64,000 nucleotides of DNA from an uncultured Planctomycetaceae bacterium (GCA_903858815.1 CAIOKE010000119.1:1-64000); one strand, 5' to 3'. Counted from the first letter of the stretch, positions 24,729 to 33,789 are shown. Program-made: numbers and translations. The notes: a model not told the origin generated them from the sequence alone.

Positions 24729-25408
24729 CGCGGCTGATCGCAATTGAGGGGATTGATGGTGCCGGCAAGGGGACTCAGGCCAGTCGACTGAAGGAAGCGC
24801 TGGTCAGTCGTGGTCTGAAAGCGGCGGTGCTGCAGTTTCCGCGGTATTCGGCAACCAGTTTCGGTGCGGCGATCGGTGATTTTCTGAATGGTCGTTTTGG
24901 GTCGCTGGCTGAGGTTCATCCGCAGCTGGCAGCGGTGCTGTATGCCGGCGATCGTTTTGAATCTCGCGGACTGCTGCTGGAACTGATGCAGCAGAATGAT
25001 GTGGTGGTGCTGGACCGTTTTGTCGGTTCGAATCTGGCCCATCAGGCATCGCGGCTGGCGGGAGCTGAGCGTCAATCGCTGATTGAGTGGATTGAGCGGG
25101 TGGAGTTCGGAGTTTTCCAGTTACCGCGTCCTGACCTGACGGTGTTGATTGATATGTCCAGTCAGATGAGTCGCGAGCTGGTATCGCGAAAGGGTCAGCG
25201 GGACTATACCGAGCGTGAGGCGGACCTGCAGGAGTCTGATCTGCCGTATCTGGAGCGAGTCCGGCGTTGTTATCTGACGCTGTCATCCGGGCGTGAGGAC
25301 TGGTGTACGGTGCATGGTCTGGACGCGGACGGTCGACTGCGGACGATTGACGACGTCGCGTCTGAGATTCTGGCACATACGATGACGCTGCTGAATGCAG
25401 CTGTCTGA
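24725..25408 (+). CDS. tmk: Thymidylate kinase
   Basis: 227 residues from ATG 24725, whose ATGA overlaps the mtaB stop. P-loop IEGIDGAGKGTQASRL; AVLQFPRYS; nucleotide site VVLDRFVGSNLAHQASRL (DR motif); and DLTVLIDMS, followed by a LID segment SRKGQRDYTEREADLQ with basic residues. Phosphorylates dTMP to dTDP. Some features are close to eukaryote-like tmk. The last 14 bases overlap the next gene. Confidence 0.92.
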   Translation: MTRLIAIEGIDGAGKGTQASRLKEALVSRGLKAAVLQFPRYSATSFGAAIGDFLNGRFGSLAEVHPQLAAVLYAGDRFESRGLLLELMQQNDVVVLDRFVGSNLAHQASRLAGAERQSLIEWIERVEFGVFQLPRPDLTVLIDMSSQMSRELVSRKGQRDYTEREADLQESDLPYLERVRRCYLTLSSGREDWCTVHGLDADGRLRTIDDVASEILAHTMTLLNAAV

Positions 25409-26402
25409 CGATCCTGAAAGGGAGCCTTTGCGAAGTCGATTTGCCGGAGCTGTGGTCATGTGCAGTCTGCTGATACTGGTCGGCTCGTGCCTGCTGCTGG
25501 GAACCGGCTTTGGTGGCTTTTCTGCGGCCTTTGTCTATGGCCTGACGGACGAACCGCCTGCTGTGGGCAGTGTGGCAGCGCAGCGGCTGTGCATGGTGCA
25601 GGACTGGAGCATTACTGAGTCCAGTGGGCTGGCGATCAGTCGTCGTCATGCCGGTTGCTTCTGGACTCATAATGATTCCGGGGATGGCCCTCGGCTGTTT
25701 CTGGTGGATGCTGCCGGCAGGACCTGTGGGACTCTGACTGTCGACACTGCGGCACCGGTGGACTGGGAAGATGTCTGTACTTTTGAGCTGGACGGAGAGA
25801 GCTGGTTGTTGATTGCCGATGTGGGAGACAATGCGGCGGACCGGGGTCGGGAGCGGCGAGCATGTCGGCTGCTGCTGGTCGTGGAACCGGGTGCTGGCGA
25901 GTCGGTATCGGCGGCTCAGAAACGTGACTGGCGGGGCGAGGTGCGTGCGGAGATTGAACTGACGTATCCCGAAGGGCCGCGGGACTGTGAAAGTGTGGCG
26001 GTCGACGTGACCAGTCGCATGATTCTGCTGGTCAGCAAGCGGGCGGCGGGAAAGGCCGCATTGTATGGGCTGCCACTGGAGTTACAGACGCGTGAGCAGC
26101 GGGGGCAGCTGCGGGAACTGGCGACGATGTCGATCCCGTATGCCACGGGCATGGATATTTCGGTGGATGGACAGTCGCTGGTGCTGGTGAACCCGGTAAG
26201 CGGCCTGTTGTATCGGCGGCGTTCCGGTGAAGGCTGGGTGGAAGCTGTCGGTCGGTCGCCCGACATTCTGACATTACCGCTGCGGAAGCAGGGGGAATCG
26301 GTCTGTTTTGAACGAGATGGGAAATCTGTCCTCGTTGGCAGCGAGGGACGCTGGCAGGCGGTGTGGCGAGTGTCATTACCGGAACCGGTTGCTGAGGAGT
26401 GA
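25395..26402 (+). CDS. Membrane-anchored beta-propeller-like protein of unknown function
   Basis: 335 residues. One N-terminal hydrophobic segment (AVVMCSLLILVGSCLLLGTG) is an anchor or signal. Then SSGLAISRRHAGCFWTHNDSGDGPRLFLVDAAG, DWEDVCTF and LLIADVGDNAADRG: the HNDSG...DWED...DIGDN-like pattern is seen in uncharacterised exported proteins with propeller-type blades. Repeating strands such as GMDISVDGQSLVLVNP follow. The start overlaps the end of tmk by 14 bases, suggesting translational coupling. No enzyme activity is assigned. Confidence 0.7.
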   Translation: MQLSDDPEREPLRSRFAGAVVMCSLLILVGSCLLLGTGFGGFSAAFVYGLTDEPPAVGSVAAQRLCMVQDWSITESSGLAISRRHAGCFWTHNDSGDGPRLFLVDAAGRTCGTLTVDTAAPVDWEDVCTFELDGESWLLIADVGDNAADRGRERRACRLLLVVEPGAGESVSAAQKRDWRGEVRAEIELTYPEGPRDCESVAVDVTSRMILLVSKRAAGKAALYGLPLELQTREQRGQLRELATMSIPYATGMDISVDGQSLVLVNPVSGLLYRRRSGEGWVEAVGRSPDILTLPLRKQGESVCFERDGKSVLVGSEGRWQAVWRVSLPEPVAEE

Positions 26403-26549
26403 TTCCGGGGCTTGTCTTATCGCAAGGCTTGTCAGGGCAGTCCGGGAACTTAGGATACGCGGCAGACCGCTGCGGCAGTCACTGTTGCTGAGTGGGTGTT
26501 TGGGGATGTAAACGAGTTGTCGGGCGGTGCAGGAGTACGGGGCAGACTG

Positions 26550-26837
26550 ATGGAACAGGCAGACGTTGAGAAGGTCGCGCGATTGGCAAGATTATCGCTG
26601 CAGCCATCTGAGGTGGCTGAGTATCAGCAGCGTCTGGGGGCGGTGCTGGATTACGTCCGGCTGCTGGATGAGGCGCAGTTGCAGGGTGTGCAGCCGCTGT
26701 ATCACCCGGTTCCGTTGCAGAATGTTTTTCGCGAGGATGTGGCGGGCGCATCATTGAGTCGGGAGGACGCGTTGTCGAACGCGTGCAGAACAGATGGTCA
26801 GTATTTCCTGGTCCCGCGGATTCTTGAGGAGAAGTAG
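26550..26837 (+). CDS. gatC: Glu/Asp-tRNA amidotransferase subunit C
   Basis: 95 residues from ATG 26550 (MEQADVEKVARLARLSL), which matches the family start; the frame extends upstream to 26496 without similarity. GatC stabilises the GatA amidase in the GatCAB complex that converts Glu-tRNA(Gln) and/or Asp-tRNA(Asn) to the amides. C-terminal FREDVAGASLSREDALSNA and FLVPRILEEK are the usual finish. gatA and gatB are not nearby in the window. Confidence 0.93.
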   Translation: MEQADVEKVARLARLSLQPSEVAEYQQRLGAVLDYVRLLDEAQLQGVQPLYHPVPLQNVFREDVAGASLSREDALSNACRTDGQYFLVPRILEEK

Positions 26838-27008
26838 TGCGGGGCGGATCTGAGGTTGGATTGGTGGGGATAATCCTGATCTGCGGGCCTTAGTTGCCGC
26901 ATTTTTGATGGATTTTCCTGTTTCCTGCTGGAAACCACTCAGTCGAACATGATTTTCCGGTCCCGTCGACAGAATCCGTCTTTGCCCCCATGATTTTCCC
27001 TGACTGTC

Positions 27009-27038
27009 TGTGACATCTGCGGTATTCAAAGGTAGAAT
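27009..27038 (+). promoter_or_regulatory. Possible promoter of the tatA pair
   Basis: TGTGAC (27009-27014), an 18-base spacer and TAGAAT (27033-27038), about 45 bases before the first tatA. Match to the sigma-70 consensus is moderate and read by eye only. Confidence 0.3.
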
Positions 27039-27082
27039 ACGGACGTTGAATTTCCTGAAAACTGACCTGGTGGGTGACTGAC

Positions 27083-27292
27083 ATGGCCTCAAGCATTCTG
27101 CAACTGGTTTCGTCGTCCGTGCTGGCCTGGACGCCTGGTATGGGTGAGCTGGCCATTATTCTGGTGATTTGTCTGGTGTTATTTGGCAGTCGATTGCCTT
27201 CGACGATGCGTTCCCTTGGTACCAGTCTGAAAGAGTTCAAGAAGGGGATGCGTGACGGTGAAGGCGAAGGTTCGGCCGATCGTCTGCAGTAA
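27083..27292 (+). CDS. tatA: Sec-independent translocase TatA/E-like subunit (copy 1)
   Basis: 69 residues from ATG 27083 (GTG 27074 is in frame too, 72 residues). Short N-terminus, one membrane helix (GELAIILVICLVLFGSRLP) with the family FG-x-x-LP hinge, then an amphipathic helix TMRSLGTSLKEFKKGMRDG. Forms the pore-type oligomer of the twin-arginine export pathway. Followed by a second TatA-like gene 111 bases on. tatC is not in the window. Confidence 0.92.
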   Translation: MASSILQLVSSSVLAWTPGMGELAIILVICLVLFGSRLPSTMRSLGTSLKEFKKGMRDGEGEGSADRLQ

Positions 27293-27403
27293 GGCTGACT
27301 ACTGTTTTTCGAAGCCCTGTTCGCGGATGCTCAGTTTTCCGCTGGCAGGGCATTCGGACGTCTCTTTCCTTCGATTGAAAACTGCCCTGCGGGGACCCTT
27401 TGT

Positions 27404-27700
27404 ATGCTCGGGCTACCAGGCGTCGGCACAGCAGAGATGCTGATTGTGGGCATCATTGCCTTGCTGTTGTTCGGGAAGAACCTGCCCAGTGTTGCGCGCA
27501 ACATGGGCAAAAGCATGGCCGAACTGAAGAAGGGTTTGTCTGGCTTCCAGGAAGAATTCCGTGCAGTGACTCGTGAGGCCGAGCGCAGCATGACGGTGGA
27601 CATGCATGACACTGCCCCTGCCGAACGATCTCGCCCGGCACCCAGGCCTGCTGCCTCTGCGGCGGACGATTTTGCGGCGCCAAAATTCGATCTTGAATAA
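27404..27700 (+). CDS. tatA: TatA/B-like translocase subunit (copy 2)
   Basis: 98 residues. Membrane helix AEMLIVGIIALLLFGKNLPSVARNMGK with FGKNLP hinge, amphipathic helix ELKKGLSGFQEEFRAVTREAE, then a Pro/Ala-rich tail ending PKFDLE. Longer than copy 1 and with a longer acidic/low-complexity tail, so it may have a TatB-like role; the Glu at the helix start seen in TatB is here GTAEM. Two adjacent paralogues suggest a duplicated or specialised Tat system. Confidence 0.88.
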   Translation: MLGLPGVGTAEMLIVGIIALLLFGKNLPSVARNMGKSMAELKKGLSGFQEEFRAVTREAERSMTVDMHDTAPAERSRPAPRPAASAADDFAAPKFDLE

Positions 27701-27709
27701 GCTGGCCCC

Positions 27710-28126
27710 ATGGCGGATCTGCTGCATGACGATCCATGGCAGGTATCGGCAGTTGAAGGTGTGTCGCAGTCCGGGCGTGCAGCGGTCTGTGGATCTGTGG
27801 CTGTCACGCTGTTTGCGCTGGTTGCCTCGATTGGTACAGTCTGGATCCTGTGTCTGCTGATCGCCGTCGTTGCGGGTCTGGCGTGGTATGCAGACGCGTT
27901 GATTGTTGTGCAACTTCTGCTGCGTCCGTGGACCCTGATTGGTCTGACTCTGATCAGCGTCATGCCAGGGATCCTGCTGGGTGTCTGGCAGCTTGATCGT
28001 CGTCGCAGGGTGCGGGATTCCCTGCAGAGACTTCTTGAGCGGCGGCAGGGGCTGCCTCGTGATCTTCAGTTTGAGTTGCAGCGATGCAGGGCAGAGGCGG
28101 CAGCGCGCGTGCAGAAACCTTCTTAA
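27710..28126 (+). CDS. Small membrane protein of unknown function
   Basis: 138 residues, 9 bases after copy 2 of tatA. Two hydrophobic segments (TLFALVASIGTVWILCLLIAVVAGLAW and PWTLIGLTLISVMPGILLGVWQL) flank a short loop, followed by a basic amphipathic C-terminus (DRRRRVRDSLQRLLERRQGL). Tight spacing suggests co-transcription with the Tat genes. No family recognised; a membrane-associated accessory is a guess. Confidence 0.6.
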   Translation: MADLLHDDPWQVSAVEGVSQSGRAAVCGSVAVTLFALVASIGTVWILCLLIAVVAGLAWYADALIVVQLLLRPWTLIGLTLISVMPGILLGVWQLDRRRRVRDSLQRLLERRQGLPRDLQFELQRCRAEAAARVQKPS

Positions 28127-28144
28127 GGTCTGGACAGCATAGCG

Positions 28145-29131
28145 ATGGAAACAGCAGAATACGCGGTCACATTTGCGGACGTGCAGCAGGCTGCCGAGCG
28201 GACTGCGGGCTTGCTTCGCAGGACTCCGGTGCTGCCGGTCTGCGGGATTCCGGGGTGTGCCGACCTGCAACTGAGTCTGAAGTGTGAAAACCTGCAATTT
28301 GGCTCGGCCTTCAAAGCGCGGGGCGCAACGAACGCCGTGATGAGTCTCAGTGAGCAGCAGGCGACCTGCGGTGTGGTGACGCATTCTTCGGGCAATCATG
28401 CTGCGGCATTGGGGCGTGCTGCACTGCAGCGGGGCATTGCTGCGCACATCGTGATGCCTCGGAATTCTGCCGGGGTCAAGCTGCAGGCTGTGCGACAGCT
28501 GGGGATTCAGCCCATTCTCTGCGAGCCAACGGCGGCCGCACGGGAAGCGGCTGCAATCGAGGTGCAGCAGCGGACCGGTGCGGTCCTGATTCATCCGTTC
28601 AATGATGTTCGCGTGATTGCCGGACAGGGTACGGCGGCTCTGGAGATTCTGCAGCAGGCACCCGAGGTTCAGGATCTGATTGTGCCGGTCGGAGGTGGTG
28701 GGTTGCTGGCGGGAACTCTGCTGGCGGTTCGAGCGTTGCGTCCGGACGTGCGCGTCTTCGGGGCAGAGCCCGCGTGGGCCGATGATGCTCGCCGAAGTCT
28801 GCAGTCCGGCCGAATTGAACCGGCGCTCCGGACGGACTCCATCGCGGATGGCCTCAGAACGCCCCTTGGGACGCTGACGTTCCCGATCATTCGCGGACTG
28901 GTCAACGAGATTCTGTGTGCGGACGAGCAGCAGATTGTAGCTGCAACCGGACATCTGGCGGCGCATGGGCGGCTGATCAGTGAACCGTCAGGGGCGGTGC
29001 CACTGGCAGTGCTGCAGCAGCACGCGGACATCTTTCGGGGGCGCCGTGTTGTGCTGCTGATATCCGGCGGAAACCTCGATGATCCGTCACTGATCGCACC
29101 AGCGCTGACGGCTGACGTTCAGTCACCCTGA
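28145..29131 (+). CDS. Threonine/serine dehydratase-like PLP enzyme
   Basis: 328 residues, fold-type II PLP enzyme. Schiff-base Lys in NLQFGSAFKARGATNAV (FKARGA), substrate loop SSGNHAAAL, HIVMPRNSAGVKLQAV, and the phosphate-binding Gly loop VPVGGGGLLAG. EPSGAVPLAVL occurs near the C-terminus. Matches threonine ammonia-lyase/serine racemase-like enzymes without the regulatory ACT domain. Its role (catabolic dehydration of Thr/Ser or racemisation) is open. Ends 13 bases into the convergent redoxin gene. Confidence 0.85.
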   Translation: METAEYAVTFADVQQAAERTAGLLRRTPVLPVCGIPGCADLQLSLKCENLQFGSAFKARGATNAVMSLSEQQATCGVVTHSSGNHAAALGRAALQRGIAAHIVMPRNSAGVKLQAVRQLGIQPILCEPTAAAREAAAIEVQQRTGAVLIHPFNDVRVIAGQGTAALEILQQAPEVQDLIVPVGGGGLLAGTLLAVRALRPDVRVFGAEPAWADDARRSLQSGRIEPALRTDSIADGLRTPLGTLTFPIIRGLVNEILCADEQQIVAATGHLAAHGRLISEPSGAVPLAVLQQHADIFRGRRVVLLISGGNLDDPSLIAPALTADVQSP

Positions 29132-29691
29132 ACCAGTTTTGTAATGGCTGGCAGGGGATCAGCGACAGGCCGCGGAAACTGCCCGTTCAGTTCGATCAGA
29201 CCGTCCTGACTGATCAGGAACAGGGCCGGAGTGATCTGAGCAGCTTTGCCTGCAGTCGGTGGCTGTTGACAGACGCCCCAGCGGAAACAGCACGATTCGG
29301 GAGTTCCGGCAATGGTGTCTCGCAGGACCGGAAACGGGTAGGACAGGGTCTGAGGTTTCAGCTGTGGATTGAGGGGCGTTGAAACGGCCAGGATTCGAAT
29401 ATTGTTTCTGCGCAGGGCACCGCTGAATTGTTTCAGTGACTGCATGATCGGATCCGCATCCGGTCCGGTTTGACCATCAAAAAATGCCACCAGCACTTGA
29501 AAGCGGTTCAGGTAGCCCTGCAGTCGAACCGGGCGATTATTCTGGTCAAGCAGCTGGAAATCAGGAGCCGTACCGCGGATCAGCCGAGAGATATCCACTG
29601 TCTGTCCCCGCGGCGGATTCCGCATACGCCAGCCCGTGACCGCCACGACAGCGGACAGCAGCAGCAGCAGAATCAGAAACCTCGGTTTCAT
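29119..29691 (-). CDS. Membrane-anchored redoxin-like protein lacking the active-site Cys
   Basis: 190 residues. N-terminal hydrophobic anchor (FLILLLLLSAVVAVTGW). AhpC/TSA-like fold: GTAPDFQLLDQNNRPVRLQGYL, FQVLVAFFDGQTGPDADPIMQSL, IRILAVSTPLN. Where peroxiredoxins and TlpA proteins have a TxxC or CxxC the sequence is FFDGQTGPDADP, with no Cys. A later CCFRWGVCQ holds three Cys and could be the functional replacement. The start overlaps the DegT stop as TGATG, so translation is coupled. Confidence 0.7.
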   Translation of the reverse strand: MKPRFLILLLLLSAVVAVTGWRMRNPPRGQTVDISRLIRGTAPDFQLLDQNNRPVRLQGYLNRFQVLVAFFDGQTGPDADPIMQSLKQFSGALRRNNIRILAVSTPLNPQLKPQTLSYPFPVLRDTIAGTPESCCFRWGVCQQPPTAGKAAQITPALFLISQDGLIELNGQFPRPVADPLPAITKLVQGD

Positions 29692-30863
29692 CAGGCAGCC
29701 ATTCGTCGACGGGCATGCTTGTCGCGGATGTCCAGCACTGCATCAATCACATCTGCCACATCCTGATCGGACATGGATGGTGACAATGGCAGGCTCAGCA
29801 TCGAGCGGAACGCGGTGTGGGCCACCGGAAAGTCGTCCGGATGGTAGCCATAGCGATCGCGATAGTACGAATGCATGTGAATCGGAATGAAATGGACCGA
29901 TGTGCCAATATTGCGAGCAGTCATCTCGTCAATGAACTGATTGCGATCGATCGTCAGTTCGCCGGCTCGCAATCGCAGCACATACAGATGCCACGCATTT
30001 TCCACATGACTGCGACTGGATGGTGTCAGGAATGCGGCATGGCGTGAGAACGCTTCGTTGTACTGCATCACAATTTCACGACGTCGCGCCTGCATCCGAT
30101 CGAATCGCCGCAATTGCTGCAGGCCCAGCGCTGCCTGCAGGTCTGTCATGTTGTACTTGAAGCCAGGCTCCACAATGTCATAGGCCCATTTGCCCCCCGC
30201 TGCATAGCGACTCCATGCTTCCCGATTCATACCGTGCAGGCTGACCACCCGAGCCCGATCCAGCAGCTCCTGACTGCCGGTCAGCATTCCGCCTTCTCCC
30301 GTCGTCAGGTTCTTGGTGGCGTAGAAGCTGAAGGCTGTGAAGTTCGTGCCAGCGCCAATTGGAGTTCCTTCATATCGAGCACCAACCGCATGCGCAGCGT
30401 CCTCGATCAGTTCCAGGCGAAACTCGTCAGCGATCGCACGCAGCGAATTCAGCTCCACCGGATGACCGGCATAATGAACTGCGATGATGGCTTTCGTGGC
30501 TGGAGTCACAGCTGCAGCAACTGCATCCGGTTGCAGATTCAGTGTGTCCGGCTCCACGTCAACAAGTACAGGCCGGGCACCCACGTGCTCGATGACGTTC
30601 ACCGACGCAGCGAATGTCATCGGCGTCGAAATCACTTCATCGCCCGGGCCAATGTTCAGTACCTTGAGCGCGACGTGCAGTCCGGCCGTACAGGAATTCA
30701 GGGCCAGAGCACCAGGGCAGCTGAACGCCGTACGAAATTCCTGCTCGAACTGGCGAGTCCTTGGACCAGCAGTCAGCCAGCCGGACTTCAATGCCTCGAC
30801 CACTTCGTCGATCTCTTCTGCACCTACCAGCGGTAATGAGAACGACAGAAACTTGTCACGCAC
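29691..30863 (-). CDS. DegT/DnrJ/EryC1-family PLP aminotransferase
   Basis: 390 residues, type I fold sugar aminotransferase family. Starts MRDKFLSFSLPLVGAEEIDEVVEAL. Family marks: GWLTAGPRTRQFEQEF, ALNSCTAGLHVALK, GDEVISTPMTFAASVN, and the Schiff-base Lys in FYATKNLTTGEGGML; HMHSYYRDRYGY near the end. These enzymes aminate keto-sugars in polysaccharide or glycan synthesis, here of unknown product. Coupled to the downstream redoxin by TGATG; the upstream region is a 618-base gap. Confidence 0.9.
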   Translation of the reverse strand: MRDKFLSFSLPLVGAEEIDEVVEALKSGWLTAGPRTRQFEQEFRTAFSCPGALALNSCTAGLHVALKVLNIGPGDEVISTPMTFAASVNVIEHVGARPVLVDVEPDTLNLQPDAVAAAVTPATKAIIAVHYAGHPVELNSLRAIADEFRLELIEDAAHAVGARYEGTPIGAGTNFTAFSFYATKNLTTGEGGMLTGSQELLDRARVVSLHGMNREAWSRYAAGGKWAYDIVEPGFKYNMTDLQAALGLQQLRRFDRMQARRREIVMQYNEAFSRHAAFLTPSSRSHVENAWHLYVLRLRAGELTIDRNQFIDEMTARNIGTSVHFIPIHMHSYYRDRYGYHPDDFPVAHTAFRSMLSLPLSPSMSDQDVADVIDAVLDIRDKHARRRMAA

Positions 30864-31481
30864 AGCTGAACCTCCGTGTACATGGGCAAAGGCGGGATAC
30901 CGTCCAGCGTCCCCTTCAGGCCGTTGCCAGTCTTTCAGGGCAAAAGCTTATCAGGAACCAATCCAACCTGCCAGACCAGGGACGGGACGGTTGGATTCGG
31001 AGCGGAAAATTCGGACAGACAATGCCGGCCGCGAGTTCCCGCCAGATCCCCAATAGACGAACCGCAGCTCAGGCCCGGATTTCACTCGTTCAGAACCGGT
31101 TTCATGTGTCCGTTGGTGAGTTATGGCATGTGAACATATGGATATGTTTGGGGCCTGTCATAGCCCAAGTTGCTTTGGGCGCAAGTTTCAGGGTGTTGCG
31201 TGAGTGGGTTGTGCGACACAAGTTGAGACTCCCCAGCCCAGCAAAAGTCGGGAATTCGAACGAGTTTTGATTGAAGGCCCCCGGTTGGTCGGTATGATTG
31301 TTGAGAATGAGTCTCAGTTGCAACATAAGGTTTTGTTTTGGAAAGATGGTTCCTGGTGTTCTGCGTGCTGCTGCTACCAGTCGGGAAGATTTGGTGGCCA
31401 ATCACGCTTTGTGTCAGTCGTCGTAAGACTGCAATCTGCGATCTTTGCTGCTTTTGTGCGCCAGAATAAGGTGACTCGCCC
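30864..31481. other. Intergenic region upstream of DUF1559 and DegT genes
   Basis: 618 bases with no credible gene; open frames here lack protein-like composition. A Fur-box-like palindrome lies at 31302-31316 (listed). AAGGTG at 31468-31473 serves the DUF1559 start. Nothing resembling tRNA or a known riboswitch was recognised. Confidence 0.5.
31302..31316. promoter_or_regulatory. Fur-box-like palindrome
   Basis: TGAGAATGAGTCTCA, a 7-1-7 arrangement matching the Fur consensus TGATAATnATTATCA at 11 of 14 fixed positions. Located 166 bases before the DUF1559 start, far for an operator at the core promoter, and no iron gene is nearby, so the assignment is tentative. Confidence 0.4.
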
Positions 31482-32540
31482 ATGTCGTCTGTCAGTTTGT
31501 TTCGCGTTCATCAGTCCGATTCATTGCCGACTGCGGGTGACAGGACAACCCGCCGCGGTTTTACTTTGATCGAGCTGTTGGTGGTGATTGCCATCATCGC
31601 GATTCTGGTTTCTCTGCTGTTGCCGGCAGTCCAGCAGGCTCGCGAGGCCGCTCGCAGAACTCAATGCCGCAATAATCTCAAACAACTGGGCCTGGCCCTG
31701 CACAACTACGCCGGTACGCACATGCAGTTCCCCCCATCCACGATCGTGGATCGTGATCGGATTCGGCAGCCATGGAGTGCTCAGGCGATGCTTTTGCCAT
31801 TTATTGAAGGGGGCAACGAGTATTCAAAGATTGACTTCAGCCTCGGCTATCACGACGCCGGAAATCGTTCCAATTTTCCTCCCAACGGCATCGCCACTCA
31901 GCGAATTTCCGTGTTGCTTTGTCCCAGTGAGATCAATGACAAAGTGCGGCTGAATGCTGCTGGCCAGCCGGAACATCACCCGTTGAACTATGTCATGAAC
32001 ATGGGGCTGTATCTGATTTTCAATCCGCTGGGCCAGCAGGATGGCGGCGGCGCATTTGCTCCGAACGGTCGCATTCGTGATCGCGATTTCACGGACGGTC
32101 TCAGCAATACGCTTGGGCTGGCGGAAGTCAAAGCCTATCAGCCGCGCATTCAGGATGCCGTTCTGCCACCTGCTCCACCTGTCAATCCGCAGGCTGTTGC
32201 CAGTCTCGTGACCGGCGGGGCCTTTGCCGCCTCCGGTCATACGGAATGGGTGTGTGGGCGAGCCCTGCATGCCGGGTTTACGACCGTCTTCGGTCCCAAC
32301 ACTGTTGTTCCGCTCAGCATCAACGGCCAGGCTGTCGATGCCGACTTTGGCAGCAGTCGCGAGGGCAACAGTGCGACGCTGCCAACCATGGGTGTAATCA
32401 CTTCACGCAGTTATCACTCCGGCATGGTCAATGCTCTGCTGATGGACGGTTCGGTGCGTTCCATCACCAGCAATATTGACCTCGCCACGTGGCAGCGTCT
32501 GGGAGCGCGGAGTGATGGGCAGGTCGTCGGTGAATTCTGA
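31482..32540 (+). CDS. DUF1559 prepilin-like protein (copy 1)
   Basis: 352 residues, planctomycete-expanded family. After a short leader ([23 protein letters not shown]) comes a type IV prepilin-like cleavage/membrane helix, then [26 protein letters not shown]. The H-X9-DG motif ([18 protein letters not shown]) lies near the C-terminus. Likely exported via the type II/pilus-like processing route and located on or outside the cell. Start ATG 31482 follows AAGGTG by 8 bases; a DNA-proximal Fur-like box lies upstream. Confidence 0.92.
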   Translation: MSSVSLFRVHQSDSLPTAGDRTTRRGFTLIELLVVIAIIAILVSLLLPAVQQAREAARRTQCRNNLKQLGLALHNYAGTHMQFPPSTIVDRDRIRQPWSAQAMLLPFIEGGNEYSKIDFSLGYHDAGNRSNFPPNGIATQRISVLLCPSEINDKVRLNAAGQPEHHPLNYVMNMGLYLIFNPLGQQDGGGAFAPNGRIRDRDFTDGLSNTLGLAEVKAYQPRIQDAVLPPAPPVNPQAVASLVTGGAFAASGHTEWVCGRALHAGFTTVFGPNTVVPLSINGQAVDADFGSSREGNSATLPTMGVITSRSYHSGMVNALLMDGSVRSITSNIDLATWQRLGARSDGQVVGEF

Positions 32541-32562
32541 CTGAACTGATCCCACAGCGGGC

Positions 32563-33789
32563 TTACTTCGGCTGCGGTGTCATCATCTCTGATGTGCCTT
32601 CCCCCGGCATTTTCTCTGCCGACAGCATCTTCATCGTCTCGCCGAACTTGTCTTCCACGGCAGCGGCCGGGGCGGCATCCGGGGCGGCGCCGGATTTTTC
32701 CATGCTGCTGTCAGGATCCGTGTCAGAGGCCCCTTCAGGCTGCTCCTCAATGGTCGGCTCGGTCGTCGGTGCCGGAGCGATCATGACCGTGTAATGCCCC
32801 GGAAACAGAATCCCTGTGCTGCTGTTGCGGCCGGCCAGTGCCACAGTCTGGGTCGTTGCCGGCACGCAGATAAACAGCTGTCCTTTTTCATTTTCCATGG
32901 CTGGTCGCACGGCTTTGTTTCCGACTCTGGCTGCCAGGCTGAATCCCAGCGCGTCGACTCCGGAATTCAAAGCCACTGCGTCGCGAGTCTGACCGGCATC
33001 TATCGCCAGTTCTTCACCACTGGCCTGTCTGAGCTTATCGCGACAGTACCGGCTCAGAGCGTCCAGTAATTCTGTTCGTCGCAGCGCATTCAGTCGCGGA
33101 CGTTCCTTCTTCAGCCACAGTGATAATGGCTTCACTTCGTCAGAGACTGCATCGATCCGACACCATGCAGCACTGGCCGTGGCTGTCCACTGTACGGCGA
33201 TGCCGGCATCCGTTCCGATCAGTCGGCAGTTGACCAGTTCACTGGAGAGCGTTTCGGCGTTTTCCGCAAGGATATCCTGCAGGGTTCGACGATCGGCAGG
33301 ACCGAGGCCGGTGTCTGACCACGGGATGATGACGCGGGGCAGGGATTTTTCGGCCAGCATGCTGCCTGCGAGGTTCCCGTTCAGCTCGGGCAGCTGATTG
33401 GTCAGGCTCCACGCAATGATCCCCAGCAACAGCAGAAATCCGATCACGGGGATCCCGATCACCAGAGCTCGGGACGGCCTGCGACGGGATCGATGGCGTC
33501 GCGGTGTGCGTCCGGGCTGAGGTTTTTCTGCTGTGACAGCAGGAATACCAGCAAAAGCTGCAATGGCCGCACCGCTTTTGGCTGTTTCGCTTCCGGGGGC
33601 GTGTGCCGGCTGCTGCACAGCAGTGCCGGATGCATTGTTTTCAGAGGTGTCCGCGGCCTGTCCCGGGCGGGCAACGACGGGCACCAGCAGTCGCGTTTCG
33701 CACTGCGGGCAGCGCCCCTGCTTGCCCGCATAGGCATCCGGAACTCGCATCACAGCGGCACACTGCGGACACTCAAATTCAATTGCCAT
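32563..33789 (-). CDS. Zinc-ribbon protein with a membrane helix
   Basis: 408 residues. N-terminal zinc ribbon: FECPQCAAVMRVPDAYAGKQGRCPQCE (CxxC...CxxC). Then a Pro/Ala/Glu-rich linker, RRHRSRRRPSRALVIGIPVIGFLLLLGIIAW with one membrane span, and a large presumably extracytoplasmic domain with WTATASAAWCRIDAVSDEVKP, RLNALRRTELLDAL and TVMIAPAPTTEPTI. A zinc-ribbon-then-membrane-span arrangement is common in planctomycete proteins of unknown role. Tail is Glu/Ala/Pro-rich. No enzyme signature seen. Confidence 0.75.
   Translation of the reverse strand: MAIEFECPQCAAVMRVPDAYAGKQGRCPQCETRLLVPVVARPGQAADTSENNASGTAVQQPAHAPGSETAKSGAAIAAFAGIPAVTAEKPQPGRTPRRHRSRRRPSRALVIGIPVIGFLLLLGIIAWSLTNQLPELNGNLAGSMLAEKSLPRVIIPWSDTGLGPADRRTLQDILAENAETLSSELVNCRLIGTDAGIAVQWTATASAAWCRIDAVSDEVKPLSLWLKKERPRLNALRRTELLDALSRYCRDKLRQASGEELAIDAGQTRDAVALNSGVDALGFSLAARVGNKAVRPAMENEKGQLFICVPATTQTVALAGRNSSTGILFPGHYTVMIAPAPTTEPTIEEQPEGASDTDPDSSMEKSGAAPDAAPAAAVEDKFGETMKMLSAEKMPGEGTSEMMTPQPK

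Noticed and set aside
27413-28966. 517-residue minus-strand frame
   Set aside because: Antisense shadow of tatA copy 2, the small membrane protein and the dehydratase, all with clear families on the plus strand.
30761-31270. 169-residue plus-strand frame before the DUF1559 gene
   Set aside because: Partly antisense to the DegT gene, no ribosome site, unlikely composition.
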